Positions 52,293-61,413 of a DNA stretch of 64,000 bases are shown piece by piece (the stretch's first letter is position 1; the number at the start of each line of letters is the position of its first letter). The position numbers and the translations under genes were made by a program. The notes under the pieces are model-generated. The model saw only the letters and a program-made list of their open reading frames with translations, made no database searches and was not told where the DNA came from. This DNA is from Myxococcales bacterium 68-20. GTDB taxonomy: Bacteria > Myxococcota_A > Polyangia > Polyangiales > Polyangiaceae. Location: the NCBI GenBank assembly GCA_001899635.1, contig MKVQ01000021.1, forward strand, positions 1-64,000, given 5' to 3'.

Positions 52293-53936
52293 TCAGCGGC
52301 GGCTCTTCTTCCGCGCGTCCTTCTCGCGCTTGCGCTGCGCCTTCTTGGCGTTCTTCTCCTTGTCGGAGAGCGCCTTCATCTTCGTCATGCTCTCGCCCGG
52401 CGCCCCGCCGCCCATGCCCGGGAAACCGCCCATGCCCGGGAAGCCGCCCATGCCCGGGATGCCGCCCATCCCGGGCATGCCGCCCATGCCCGGGAAACCG
52501 CCCATACCCGGGAAACCGCCCATCCCGCCCATCTGCGCGGCCGCCTTCTTCATGTTCTTGAGCGCACCGAGCTGCTTCATGCCGGGGATGTTGCCGAGGA
52601 GGCCGCCCATGCCCCCCATGCCGCCCATGTTCGACATCATTTGCTTCATGAACAGGAACCGCTGCACGAGCTCGCTCACCGCCGGCTCGGGCGTGCCCGA
52701 GCCCTTGGCGATGCGCGCGACACGTGCCGGCTCGCGGATGAGCGCGTAGGGATCCTTCTTCTCGAAGGACGTGAAGCTCGAGATCATCGCCTCGATCTTC
52801 ACGAGCTCGCGATCGTCGAGGTTCACGTCGGCGGGGAGCTGATCCATCCCCGGGATCTTCCCGACGATGTCCTTGAGGCTCCCCATCTTCTGGATCATCC
52901 GGATCTGGGAGAGGAAGTCGTCCAGGGAGAAGTCGCCCTGGAGCATCTTCATCGCGTCCGCGGCGGCCTTCTCCTCGTCGACGACGTCCTGGAAGTCCTT
53001 CATCAGGCCGACGACGTCGCCCATGCCGAGCACGCGGCTCGCCATGCCCTCGGGCCGGAACTCCTCGAACTTGTCGGTGCCCTCACCGATGCCGGCGAAG
53101 CGAACCGGCGCGCCGGTGACCTCCTTCACGCTGAGCGCGGCGCCGCCGCGCGCGTCGCCGTCGAGCTTCGTGAGGACGACGCCCGTGAGGCCGAGGCGAT
53201 CGTGGAAGCCCTTCGAGACCTTCACCGCGTCCTGGCCGATCATCGCGTCGACCACGAGCATGATGTTCTCGGGCTCGGCTCGGTCCTTGATCTCCGCGAG
53301 CTCCAGCATCAGCTTCTCGTCGATCGCGAGACGGCCGGCGGTGTCGTAGATGATGACGTCGCAGCCGAGCTTCTTCGCTTCGGCCTTCGCCTGATCGCAG
53401 ATGTCGACCGGCGACGCGCCCGGGATGTTGAACACCGGGACGTTGATGCTCTTGCCGAGCACCTGGAGCTGCTCGACGGCCGCGGGGCGCTGCATGTCCG
53501 CCGCGACGAGCATCGGCTTGCGCTTCTCCTTCTGGAGGTAGCGCGCGAGCTTCGCGCACGTCGTCGTCTTTCCCGAGCCCTGGAGGCCGACCATCATGAT
53601 GCCGGTCGGGCCCTTCTCGGCAAACGACAGCGCCTCGCCCTCGGCCGTCATGAACGAGACGAGCTCGTCGTGACAGATCTTGGTGAACTGATCGCCCGCC
53701 GAGACCTTCATCGCCTCGCCGTCGCGACCCTTCGCCTTGACGCGAACGACCTCGCCGAGCGCCTTGTCCTTCACGCGCGCAAGGAACGCCTTCACGACTC
53801 CGAGCTCGACGTCGGCCTCGAGGAGGCTGAGCCGCACCTCGCGGAGCGCGGCGTCGATGTTCTGCTCGGTGAGCTCCGTCAATCCGGCAAGACGGTTCTT
53901 TGCCTGCCGGAAACCTTTCGCGATCGCGTCGAACAT
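52293..53936 (-). CDS. ffh: signal recognition particle protein Ffh
   Basis: 547 residues from the ATG at 53936 (MFDAIAKGFRQAKNRL). N domain 1-85, GTPase G domain with GLQGSGKTTTCAKLA (G1), DICDQAKAEAKKL, DTAGRL and TKLDGDARGGA, and an M domain with Met-rich helices (FLFMKQMMSNMGGMGGMGG) that binds signal sequences and 4.5S RNA. The M domain is followed by a tail of GF/MPGMGG repeats at about 468-510 and a Lys-rich end, longer than the usual ~450-residue Ffh. With FtsY it targets membrane proteins to the translocon. The tail comes from an 18-bp DNA repeat. Confidence 0.97.
   Translation of the reverse strand: MFDAIAKGFRQAKNRLAGLTELTEQNIDAALREVRLSLLEADVELGVVKAFLARVKDKALGEVVRVKAKGRDGEAMKVSAGDQFTKICHDELVSFMTAEGEALSFAEKGPTGIMMVGLQGSGKTTTCAKLARYLQKEKRKPMLVAADMQRPAAVEQLQVLGKSINVPVFNIPGASPVDICDQAKAEAKKLGCDVIIYDTAGRLAIDEKLMLELAEIKDRAEPENIMLVVDAMIGQDAVKVSKGFHDRLGLTGVVLTKLDGDARGGAALSVKEVTGAPVRFAGIGEGTDKFEEFRPEGMASRVLGMGDVVGLMKDFQDVVDEEKAAADAMKMLQGDFSLDDFLSQIRMIQKMGSLKDIVGKIPGMDQLPADVNLDDRELVKIEAMISSFTSFEKKDPYALIREPARVARIAKGSGTPEPAVSELVQRFLFMKQMMSNMGGMGGMGGLLGNIPGMKQLGALKNMKKAAAQMGGMGGFPGMGGFPGMGGMPGMGGIPGMGGFPGMGGFPGMGGGAPGESMTKMKALSDKEKNAKKAQRKREKDARKKSRR
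52408..52533. repeat. 18-bp repeat array inside ffh
   Basis: Six full units and one partial of an 18-base repeat, consensus CCGCCCATGCCCGGGAAA on the + strand, in frame with ffh and encoding (F/M/I)PGMGG. Variation is mostly in the last three bases of each unit. Confidence 0.9.
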
Positions 53937-54265
53937 GCGGTGTGGCGGGGGCTTACCACGGACGTCCGGGGCCGGGAACGGGCGGAGGTGATCCCCCTCC
54001 CCGAACGACGTCCTCCGGACCCCGGCCAAGCGCCCTGAGGCGTCTCGCCCCTGAAAAGTCCGGTTGGGATAGCGACAGAACCGCCCATGCGACGCCGAGC
54101 CGCACGTCAGGCGCCGCTTATACGAGTGATTTCAATCGTGTGAAGCACTGCGACGCTCGGGTTCCTGTTTACAACAGTCGAGCTGAGATGCTATCCCGTT
54201 TGAGATGATTCTGCGCCGCGCGCGGGATCGAACCTGAAGGATATCGGGGGGGACGGGAGGTCTTC
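53937..54265. other. divergent intergenic region, ffh / surface protein gene
   Basis: A 329-base spacer with no gene. It holds the ffh promoter on the left and the promoter of the large surface-protein gene on the right (see 54168-54197). The part next to the surface gene is the more AT-rich. Confidence 0.5.
54168..54197 (+). promoter_or_regulatory. candidate sigma-70-type promoter
   Basis: TTTACA (54168-54173), an 18-base spacer and TATCCC (54192-54197), about 68 bases before the ATG of the surface-protein gene, in a locally AT-rich stretch. It is the best promoter match I see in the region; the -10 is weak. Confidence 0.35.
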
Positions 54266-56887
54266 ATGGGGCTTCGAGCGAGAATGCTTGTTCGTCTGGG
54301 ACTGGCAACGTCGGCGCTGATCGCCGCTGCGATCATCGAGCCGCGCGAGGCGCGCGCCGAGATCGACAAGTTCGGCGTCGGTGACGGACACAACGGCGCG
54401 AAGACGGTCGTCGGGACGGAGACGATCAACTCGTACGCGTCGATCCGGGCCGACGTCGCGGCAGGCGCGAGCACGATCGCGATTGGCACCGTCATCGGAC
54501 ACAACGCAGGCTTCGCCGCGAACGATCTCGTCCTCGTGTGGCGCGCGACGGGCGTGGCCGCCTCGGAGGCGACCTCCGGCAACCAGAGCAAGCGCCTCGA
54601 TCTCGCGAAGAGCCTCGCCACCACGTCCTCGGCCGCGAATCAGGCCGGGCTCGTCGGCCAGTACGAGCTCGCGCGCGTTCAGTCCGTCGCCGGGGCCGCC
54701 GGCAACCAGACGCTCACCCTCACGAAGCCGCTCGTCAACGCGTACACGAGACACGTCTCGCAGGTCGTGAGGGTCCCCGAGTACACGACCGTGAACGTGC
54801 CCGCGGGCGCGAGCCTCGTGGCGACCGCCTGGCAAGAGGTCGGCGGCACGCCGTCCGACCCGAAGCCGAACAACCCCTGGGCGGGCGGCATCCTCATCTT
54901 CATGGCGACGGGCGCCATCACCAACAACGGCGCCATCCACGCGAACGGCCGCGGCTTCCACGGCGGCCTACCCGTCGCGCGCGCGATCGGCACCCTCGGC
55001 ATCCTCTGCAACAACGACAAGCTCGACGGCAACCCGCTGAACAGCTCCTTCGCTCCGAAGGGCGAGGGCGTCGTCCAGTCCCGCTACGTCCGCGACCTCG
55101 GCGGCAAGGGGAACATCTCGATGGCCGGTGGCGGCGGCAATTGCCTCGAGGGCGGCGGCGGCGGCGGCGCGAATCGCGGCAACGGAGGCAGCGGGAGCGG
55201 CTCGCTCCTCGGCCTCGGCGCCGGCGGGCTCGGCGGCGTCGGGATCGACTACGACATCAACGAGCGCCTCACGATGGGCGGCGGCGGCGGCGCAGGCCGC
55301 CACATCGTCGGCCTCTTCAGCCAGGTCAGCTTCGGCGGATTCGGCGGCGGCATCGTCTACATCCGCGGCGGCTCGATGAGCGGCAACGGAAAGCTCGAGG
55401 CGAACGGCGGCAACGGCGAAAACTCCGGCCTCATCGGCCTCCCCACCGGCGTCGCGAGCGAAGGCTCGGGCGGCGGCGGCGCAGGAGGGACGGTCGTCGT
55501 CCGCCTGACCGGCACGCTCGACTGCGACAGCATCGGGAGCCCCGGCGGCGACGGCGGCAACGCGCAGGTCCTCGGGCTCGGCATCTTCGGCTCGGGCGGC
55601 GGCGGAGGCGGAGGCCGCGTCCTCTACCAGGCGGCAAGCAAAGCCGCGAACTGCGACATCATCGTGACGCCCGGCAACCCGGGCAACAATGGAGGGGGCG
55701 GTTCGCAGCCGGGCGGCGCCGGCACGACGCAGCCTCCGCCGACCGGCGGCTTCTGCTTCGATCCGGCACCGGGTAGCCCCAACCCGTGCGCGGACCCGAC
55801 GCCCGTCTGCGACACCGTCACGGGCGAGTGCAAGAAGTGCTCGGGCCCGTTCGGCGGCGGTTCCTCGCTCGCATGCAAGGTGAGCGTCGAGCCCGTCTGC
55901 ATGACCGACGGCTCGTGTCAGGCCTGCAACGGTGACTTCAGCTCGGGGACCACGCAGGCGTGTCAGCTCGCAGGGAGCCCGTATTGCTTCACGACCGGCG
56001 GCGCAGCCGTCGTGGGCTCGTGCGGCAAGTGCACGGCCAACGCGGACTGCGCGGGCGCAGGTCATCCGGGTCCGATCTGCAACGTCGTCGCGGGCAACTG
56101 CGGGAAGACCTGCACGAAGGACTCGGACTGCGCCACGACGGAGTGGTGCGCGCCACAAGCGGCGGACGGGACGAGCGTCTGCACGCCGAAGACGCCGAAC
56201 GGTCAGCCTCTACCGCCGGGACCGCCGATCCACGGCGATTGCACGAAGGAGAAGGGCGCACGCGTCTGCCTCTCCGCCGTGTGCGACGAGGGCGACGACC
56301 TATGCGGTCTCAAGAACCGCTCCCCGTGCGGCGGCGCCACGGAGTGCCGCTCGGACATCTGCTTCGACAAGGACGACCTCTGCGGCCTGCCCAACGGCGA
56401 GCCCTGCAACGGCGACGGCCAGTGCCGGAGCGAGCAGTGCAAGGACGGCACGTGCCAGGGCTGCAACGACGACAAGGACTGTAACGCCGGGCAGGTCTGT
56501 GACGCGACGACCAAGAACTGCGTTCCCGGCTGCCGCCCGGACGGGACGAGCAACGCCGACGGCGGAGACGCCCGCGGCGCATGCCCGCCCGGAGAGCAGT
56601 GCGTCGTGGCCGACGGCGGAGACATCGGCCAGTGCCAGCCCGCCGCCGATGCCGGCCCCGGCAACGACGGCGGCACCGGCGCCGACGCAGGTGACACCGC
56701 CGGTCTCATCGAGGGCGGCGGCTGCACGTGCAACACCACCCTCTCTTCTGCCGCCTCGCCGTTCGCGATCGTCGGAGCTGCGCTGAGCGGTCTGCTCCTC
56801 GCGCGACGCCGCCGGAATCGCAATGCCGGCTCGTCCCGTGCGGACGACGCCGCGCAGCCCCACCCGAGCAAGTCGGAAGACCGCTGA
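54266..56887 (+). CDS. large Gly-rich/Cys-rich surface protein with MYXO-CTERM-like end
   Basis: 873 residues; ribosome site GGGAGG is 5 bases before the ATG. Signal peptide ends REARA (about 31). The N-terminal half (to ~490) has long glycine runs (GGGGGGAN, GGGGGAGR, GGGGGGGRVLY) with beta strands such as GGILIFMATGAITNNGAI, like AgmC-type or autotransporter-type beta-helix proteins. Residues ~500-770 are Cys-rich repeats (CxxC/CNxxDC: CTKDSDCATTEWCA, CNDDKDCNAGQVCD). The end (GGGCTCNTT..., hydrophobic helix, RRRR) matches the MYXO-CTERM sorting signal but continues 20 residues further. It should be anchored on the cell surface. Coupled to an OmpA-family gene. Possible TraA-like role. Confidence 0.8.
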   Translation: MGLRARMLVRLGLATSALIAAAIIEPREARAEIDKFGVGDGHNGAKTVVGTETINSYASIRADVAAGASTIAIGTVIGHNAGFAANDLVLVWRATGVAASEATSGNQSKRLDLAKSLATTSSAANQAGLVGQYELARVQSVAGAAGNQTLTLTKPLVNAYTRHVSQVVRVPEYTTVNVPAGASLVATAWQEVGGTPSDPKPNNPWAGGILIFMATGAITNNGAIHANGRGFHGGLPVARAIGTLGILCNNDKLDGNPLNSSFAPKGEGVVQSRYVRDLGGKGNISMAGGGGNCLEGGGGGGANRGNGGSGSGSLLGLGAGGLGGVGIDYDINERLTMGGGGGAGRHIVGLFSQVSFGGFGGGIVYIRGGSMSGNGKLEANGGNGENSGLIGLPTGVASEGSGGGGAGGTVVVRLTGTLDCDSIGSPGGDGGNAQVLGLGIFGSGGGGGGGRVLYQAASKAANCDIIVTPGNPGNNGGGGSQPGGAGTTQPPPTGGFCFDPAPGSPNPCADPTPVCDTVTGECKKCSGPFGGGSSLACKVSVEPVCMTDGSCQACNGDFSSGTTQACQLAGSPYCFTTGGAAVVGSCGKCTANADCAGAGHPGPICNVVAGNCGKTCTKDSDCATTEWCAPQAADGTSVCTPKTPNGQPLPPGPPIHGDCTKEKGARVCLSAVCDEGDDLCGLKNRSPCGGATECRSDICFDKDDLCGLPNGEPCNGDGQCRSEQCKDGTCQGCNDDKDCNAGQVCDATTKNCVPGCRPDGTSNADGGDARGACPPGEQCVVADGGDIGQCQPAADAGPGNDGGTGADAGDTAGLIEGGGCTCNTTLSSAASPFAIVGAALSGLLLARRRRNRNAGSSRADDAAQPHPSKSEDR

Positions 56888-56898
56888 CCAGGATGAAG

Positions 56899-58698
56899 AT
56901 GAAAACGGCAAGCACACTCGCGCTCGGCGCACTGTCGACCGCTATCCTCCTGTCCGTCTCCACTCCGGCGAGCGCGCAATCTCGCAGCGGCTTCGCGCTC
57001 AACCGCTTCGAGCCGGCAGAGCGCGGCAGTCAGTTCTTCGTCAACGACACGCTCGATCTCCGCGGGGATCTTCGCCCGGCCCTCGGAGCGACGCTCGACT
57101 ACGGATACAAGCCGCTCGTCGCCTACGACGCGAACGGCAACGAGCGGAGCGCCATCGTGCGCCACCAGCTGTTCACCCACGTCGGAGGCGCGCTCGTCAT
57201 CGGCGACCGCTTCCGCTTCGGCCTCAACCTGCCGATCGCCGTCTACCAGGACGGCGAGTCGACGATCGTGAACGGCGAGCGCTTCAAGGCTGCGGACAAG
57301 GCGGCGCTCGGCGACGTGAGGCTCGCCGCCGACGTCCGTATCCTCGGCGAGCACGGCGACGCGTTCACACTCGCCGGCGGTCTCCGAGCATGGCTTCCCA
57401 CCGGCCAGCGCTCGCAGTTCACCGGCGACGGCTCGACGAGGCTCGCTCCTCAAGTCATGGCCGCGGGCGATCTCGGTCCGCTCACCTACGCCGCGAGGCT
57501 CGCGCTCGTGTACCGCTCGCGCGACGACGCCTACGCCGGCAGCTCGCTCGGCAGCGAGATGCTCGGATCGGCCGGCGCAGGGCTCAAGACGCTCAATGGC
57601 AAGCTCGTCATCGGCCCCGAGGTCTTCGCGACGAGCGTGTTCACCGACTCGCGCTCGTTCCTCAAGACACGCGGGACGCCGGCCGAGTGGCTATTCGGCC
57701 TCCACTACGACCTCGGCGACATTCGCGTCGGCGGCGGGGTCGGCGGCGGCATCACGCGCGGCTACGGCGCACCGCAGCTCCGCGCGCTGCTCTCGCTCGA
57801 GTACATGCCGGCGTACGAGCGCTCCGATCGCGACAAGGACGGGATCCCCGACGACGAGGACGCGTGCCCCGACGCGGCCGGGCCGAGGGATCCGGATCCG
57901 AAGAAGAACGGCTGCCCCGTCGTGGCGGAGGCGCCCGACGCCGACGGCGACGGCATCATCGACTCCGAAGATGCATGCCCGGCGGAGCGCGGTCCGCGCA
58001 CGAACGATCCGAACACGAACGGCTGCCCCGATCGCGACAAGGACGGCATCGCCGACAAGGTCGATGCGTGTCCGAAGGTGCCCGGCGTGCAGGACGCCGA
58101 TCCCAAGAAGAACGGCTGCCCGCCCGATCGCGACGGTGACGGTATCGCCGACGCCGAGGACGCTTGCCCCGACGTCCCGGGAGTGAAGGACGCCGCTCCG
58201 AAGAAGAACGGCTGTCCGCCCGATCGCGACGGCGACGGGATCATCGACTCCGAGGACGCTTGCCCCGACGTCCCCGGCCCGCGCGATCCCGATCCGAAGA
58301 AGAACGGCTGCCCCCTGGTCGTGGTCACCGAGAAGGAGATCCGGATCAACCAGGAGGTGAAGTTCAAGTTCGACAGCGCCGTGCTCCTGCCCGAGTCGGA
58401 CGCGGTCCTCGACGCGGTCAAGCAGGTGCTCGAGGCACACCCCGAGATCAAGAAGGTGCGCGTCGAGGGACACACCGACAACGTCGGCAAGGCGGCATAC
58501 AACAAGTCGCTCAGCCAGAAGCGCGCCGCGTCGGTCATGAAGTGGCTCACGGACAAGGGCGTCGCCAAGACGCGGCTCGTCTCCCAGGGCTTCGGTCAGG
58601 AGCAGCCGATCGACAGCAATGAGACCGATCGGGGCCGCGCGAACAACCGCCGCGTAGCGTTCACGATCCTCGAGCGCAACGCCGCGCCTCCGCCCTGA
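56899..58698 (+). CDS. OmpA-family protein with TSP3 repeats
   Basis: About 599 residues; ATGs at 56893 and 56899 are both possible, and the second has AGGA at the better spacing. Signal peptide ends ASA-QS. An N-terminal beta-barrel-like domain (~30-305) is followed by about six thrombospondin type 3 calcium-binding repeats (DRDKDGIPDDEDACPDAAGP-type, ~310-474) and an OmpA C-terminal peptidoglycan-binding domain (FDSAVLLPES, VEGHTDNVGKAAYN, ETDRGRANNRRVAF). The layout, an outer-membrane barrel tied to murein, matches TraB, which works with TraA. It follows the surface protein by about 10 bases, in one operon. Confidence 0.93.
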   Translation: MKTASTLALGALSTAILLSVSTPASAQSRSGFALNRFEPAERGSQFFVNDTLDLRGDLRPALGATLDYGYKPLVAYDANGNERSAIVRHQLFTHVGGALVIGDRFRFGLNLPIAVYQDGESTIVNGERFKAADKAALGDVRLAADVRILGEHGDAFTLAGGLRAWLPTGQRSQFTGDGSTRLAPQVMAAGDLGPLTYAARLALVYRSRDDAYAGSSLGSEMLGSAGAGLKTLNGKLVIGPEVFATSVFTDSRSFLKTRGTPAEWLFGLHYDLGDIRVGGGVGGGITRGYGAPQLRALLSLEYMPAYERSDRDKDGIPDDEDACPDAAGPRDPDPKKNGCPVVAEAPDADGDGIIDSEDACPAERGPRTNDPNTNGCPDRDKDGIADKVDACPKVPGVQDADPKKNGCPPDRDGDGIADAEDACPDVPGVKDAAPKKNGCPPDRDGDGIIDSEDACPDVPGPRDPDPKKNGCPLVVVTEKEIRINQEVKFKFDSAVLLPESDAVLDAVKQVLEAHPEIKKVRVEGHTDNVGKAAYNKSLSQKRAASVMKWLTDKGVAKTRLVSQGFGQEQPIDSNETDRGRANNRRVAFTILERNAAPPP

Positions 58699-58731
58699 CC
58701 GAGCTCGCTCCCCCTCCCCGCATGACCACGC

Positions 58732-58762
58732 AAGCCCTCGCGCCTTCTCGGCGCGTGGGCTT
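58732..58762 (+). terminator. strong hairpin after the OmpA gene
   Basis: AAGCCCTCGCGCC-ttctc-GGCGCGTGGGCTT: 13-bp stem with one mismatch and a 5-base loop, 33 bases after the stop. Ends the surface-protein/OmpA operon. Confidence 0.65.
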
Positions 58763-58917
58763 CGCGTTCCGGGATTGCGCAGGTGTGTGGCGCGGGCGCC
58801 CGGGTCCCGTGCGGGGCACGACTCACATCGAGAATCAAGCGCGGCCGCTCGCTCCGGCCTCACCGATGCGGCTACAGCGTCCGTACGCGCCAAAGGGGTG
58901 ATAGGGTGGCGCCTGCA

Positions 58918-60021
58918 ATGATCCGCCACCACGCCCTGGTCTCGCTCTCGGCTCTCGTCATCGCGGCATCTCTCGCAGCGCTCGGCTGCGAGGAGAAGAA
59001 GGCTACTCCGGCCTCGAACCCGGCCCCGAAAGAGGCGACTCCGGCCCCGAAGCCGGCCCTCACGGTCGACCGCGCGCTCCTGAACGCGTACGCGCCCCTG
59101 CCCGAGAAGATGCTGCCCCCGAGCGGAGCGCTCAGCGACGACGCCATCGCGCTCGGCAAGCAGCTCTGGTTCGATGCCCGGCTCTCGAAGAACCAGGACA
59201 TCTCGTGCAACACGTGCCACGGCCTCGACACCTATGGCGTCGACAACAAGCCGCTGAGCCCCGGGCACAAGGGCCAGCTCGGCGCGCGCAACTCGCCCAC
59301 CGTCTACAACGCGGCGACCAACAGCCTTCAGTTCTGGGACGGTCGCGCGAAGGACGTGGAGGAGCAGGCCCTCGGTCCGATCCTGAACCCCGTCGAGATG
59401 GCGATGAAGGACGAGGCGGCCGTCCTCGCCGTCATTCGCTCGATGCCGGAGTACGTCGCGTCCTTCAAGAAGGCGTTCCCCAACGACAAGGACCCCGTCA
59501 CCTTCGCGAACGTCGGCAACGCGATTGGCGCGTTCGAGCGCACGCTCGTCACGCCGTCACGCTTCGACAAGTACCTCGGCGGCGACGACAACGCGCTCAC
59601 GGAAGAGGAGCGCGCAGGCCTCGCGAAGTTCCTCGACGTAGGCTGCAACACCTGCCACACCGGGGCGGGCGTCGGCGGGCGCGACTTCAAGAAGCTCGGT
59701 CAGGCGAAGGCGTGGCCGACGGAGATCAAGGACAATGGACGCTTCGACGCGACGAAGGACGCCGCGGACAAGCACTTCTTCAAGGTGTCGGCGCTCCGCA
59801 ACGTCGAGAAGACCGCTCCGTACTTCCACGACGGCTCGGTCAAGACGCTCGAGGAGGCCGTGAAGCTGATGGCCACCCACCAGCTCGGCAAGGATCTCTC
59901 GGACGCCGACGTCGCGAGCATCGTGACCTTCCTCAAGAGCCTCACCGGCGAGCTGCCGAAGATCGACAAGCCCGAGCTCCCGAAGAGCACCGCGAAGACG
60001 CCGAAGGCCGACGCGACCTGA
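58918..60021 (+). CDS. di-haem cytochrome c peroxidase/MauG-like lipoprotein
   Basis: 367 residues from the ATG at 58918; lipobox LAALGC (Cys24). Two haem c motifs, CNTCH at 97-101 and again at about 245-249. The family blocks KQLWFDARLSKNQDISCNTC, RNSPTVYNAATN, FWDGRAKDVEEQA and LRNVEKTAPYFHDGSVKTLEEAV are clear. These enzymes reduce hydrogen peroxide, or in MauG oxidise protein side chains. The linker before the first domain is rich in Pro/Ala/Lys. An envelope-bound peroxide-detoxifying role is likely. Confidence 0.94.
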   Translation: MIRHHALVSLSALVIAASLAALGCEEKKATPASNPAPKEATPAPKPALTVDRALLNAYAPLPEKMLPPSGALSDDAIALGKQLWFDARLSKNQDISCNTCHGLDTYGVDNKPLSPGHKGQLGARNSPTVYNAATNSLQFWDGRAKDVEEQALGPILNPVEMAMKDEAAVLAVIRSMPEYVASFKKAFPNDKDPVTFANVGNAIGAFERTLVTPSRFDKYLGGDDNALTEEERAGLAKFLDVGCNTCHTGAGVGGRDFKKLGQAKAWPTEIKDNGRFDATKDAADKHFFKVSALRNVEKTAPYFHDGSVKTLEEAVKLMATHQLGKDLSDADVASIVTFLKSLTGELPKIDKPELPKSTAKTPKADAT

Positions 60022-60065
60022 CGCGACCGGACGCGTCGCACGACCTCCACCTCCACCGCGCCGGA

Positions 60066-60095
60066 ACGCGCTCGCCCGACCGTGAGCGAGCGCGT
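60066..60095. terminator. hairpin between convergent genes
   Basis: ACGCGCTCGC-N10-GCGAGCGCGT: a perfect 10-bp stem with a 10-base loop between the rightward peroxidase gene (stop at 60021) and the leftward small membrane gene (stop at 60173). Confidence 0.5.
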
Positions 60096-60172
60096 CTCGC
60101 GGAGCGCCGAAGGCCCACCATTGCGGGTCGTGAGGCACCGTTGCGCGCCGCTCGAGCGCGAGCGCGAACAGC

Positions 60173-60385
60173 TCAGCGGCGCACGAAGAGCAAGACGGTC
60201 GAGGCGAGCATCACGAGAAGCGCGAGCGTCACGAGCGCGGTGAGCAGCCTCGTCTCGATCCCCTCGATCGGGGAAACGTTCCTCGTCGGGTCGTTGTCGT
60301 ACACGGGCTGCTTCGGCGGAGGCGTCATCCGGATCGCCTGCGGGGCCGCTGCAGTCGCGATGTTGTACTCGTACGGTCGATCCAT
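60173..60385 (-). CDS. small single-pass membrane protein
   Basis: A 70-residue frame from the ATG at 60385, with GGGAGC upstream; the upstream ATG at 60412 is less likely. N-terminal Pro/Ala-rich soluble part (TPPPKQPVYDNDPTRN) and one C-terminal membrane helix (LLTALVTLALLVMLASTVLLF) with a basic end RR, so N-terminus inside or tail-anchored. No family. Divergent from the zinc-ribbon gene. Confidence 0.65.
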   Translation of the reverse strand: MDRPYEYNIATAAAPQAIRMTPPPKQPVYDNDPTRNVSPIEGIETRLLTALVTLALLVMLASTVLLFVRR

Positions 60386-60537
60386 CGGCTGCTCCCACGA
60401 TGGGTCGAGCAAGCGCCGAACCAGCGTGCGCCGGAGCTGACCGCGAGGGCGAGCGGTCGCGCGAATGTGGAGCCCGGTCGAGCCCGCCGCTCGGGTTTGC
60501 GTCTCGAGGACGGACGCGCGGTCACGGCCGCGTTATC

Positions 60538-61359
60538 ATGTCGACGTTGTCGCCTTCCGCTTCTGCTTCGAACCGCTGCACCCATTGTGGTGCCCCCACT
60601 GCCGGCAGGCCCGGCCAACCTTGCACCTATTGCAACGCGGTCCAGCCGGCGCCGGCCCCGCTGTCGCAAGCCGCGCTCGTCGCGGCCGTCCGCGACGCGA
60701 TGCGCGCGGACCGCGACGGCAACGGGATTCCGGACGTGCTCGACGCGGCACCACCACCGCCAGCACCTCGACCCCAGCAGGGCGCCGCGATCGTCGTCGC
60801 GGCCGGCGCTGGCTTCGCAGTGCTCATCGGCTTGGTGACGGCCGTGCTCGTCGTCGGGCCGTCTCGTCCGATCCCGGCTCCGCGGCCCGTCCCGACACCG
60901 GTCGTCTCGGTGAGCCCCGCGCCCCTTCCCTCGCCGACCGCAACGGAAGCTCCGGCGCCCAGCGCGACATCGACCGCGACCGCGCGAAGCACCGCTCCGG
61001 CGAAGCCCGTCCCGAAGCTGACCAACGAGCAGTACGGCAAGAACATCGTGGCGGCGCAGCACAAGAAACTCCTCGGCTGCGTCGAGCAAGACCTGGTGCG
61101 CAACCCCAACGTGCCGAAGGCGTACACCGTGACGGTCCTCGTCGAGAGGGACGGCGCGCCGAGAAACTCGGCGACGACGTTCTCCCCCAAGCCGACCGAG
61201 GGCTTCCAGAGCTGCGCGCGCCACGTGATCTTCTACGGCTTCAACAACTCCGGACGGAACCCGCCCGAGCTCGTCGAGTTCACCTTCTCGACCAGCTTCG
61301 CCTTCCCCAACGCGAAACCAGCGGCGAAAGCCGAGCACGGACGCGGCTGGGACGACTGA
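60538..61359 (+). CDS. zinc-ribbon membrane protein with TonB-C-like domain
   Basis: 273 residues from the ATG at 60538. Residues ~14-32 are a zinc ribbon (CTHCGAPTAGRPGQPCTYC). A short calcium-loop-like DRDGNGIPDVLD follows, then one membrane helix (~83-105), a Pro/Ala/Thr-rich periplasmic spacer and a C-terminal domain (~165-255) with LLGCVEQDLVRNPNVPKAYT, VTVLVERDGAPRNS and FQSCARHVIFYGF; this resembles the TonB/AgmX C-terminal fold with a conserved Cys pair. Proteins of this plan link cytoplasmic signals to envelope complexes such as gliding or secretion machinery in myxobacteria. Function inferred only. Confidence 0.75.
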   Translation: MSTLSPSASASNRCTHCGAPTAGRPGQPCTYCNAVQPAPAPLSQAALVAAVRDAMRADRDGNGIPDVLDAAPPPPAPRPQQGAAIVVAAGAGFAVLIGLVTAVLVVGPSRPIPAPRPVPTPVVSVSPAPLPSPTATEAPAPSATSTATARSTAPAKPVPKLTNEQYGKNIVAAQHKKLLGCVEQDLVRNPNVPKAYTVTVLVERDGAPRNSATTFSPKPTEGFQSCARHVIFYGFNNSGRNPPELVEFTFSTSFAFPNAKPAAKAEHGRGWDD

Positions 61360-61413
61360 GGGCGCCGCCGCGAGCCATGAGGCCGGCGGTAGCGAACCGG
61401 CTCCGGTGAGTTC

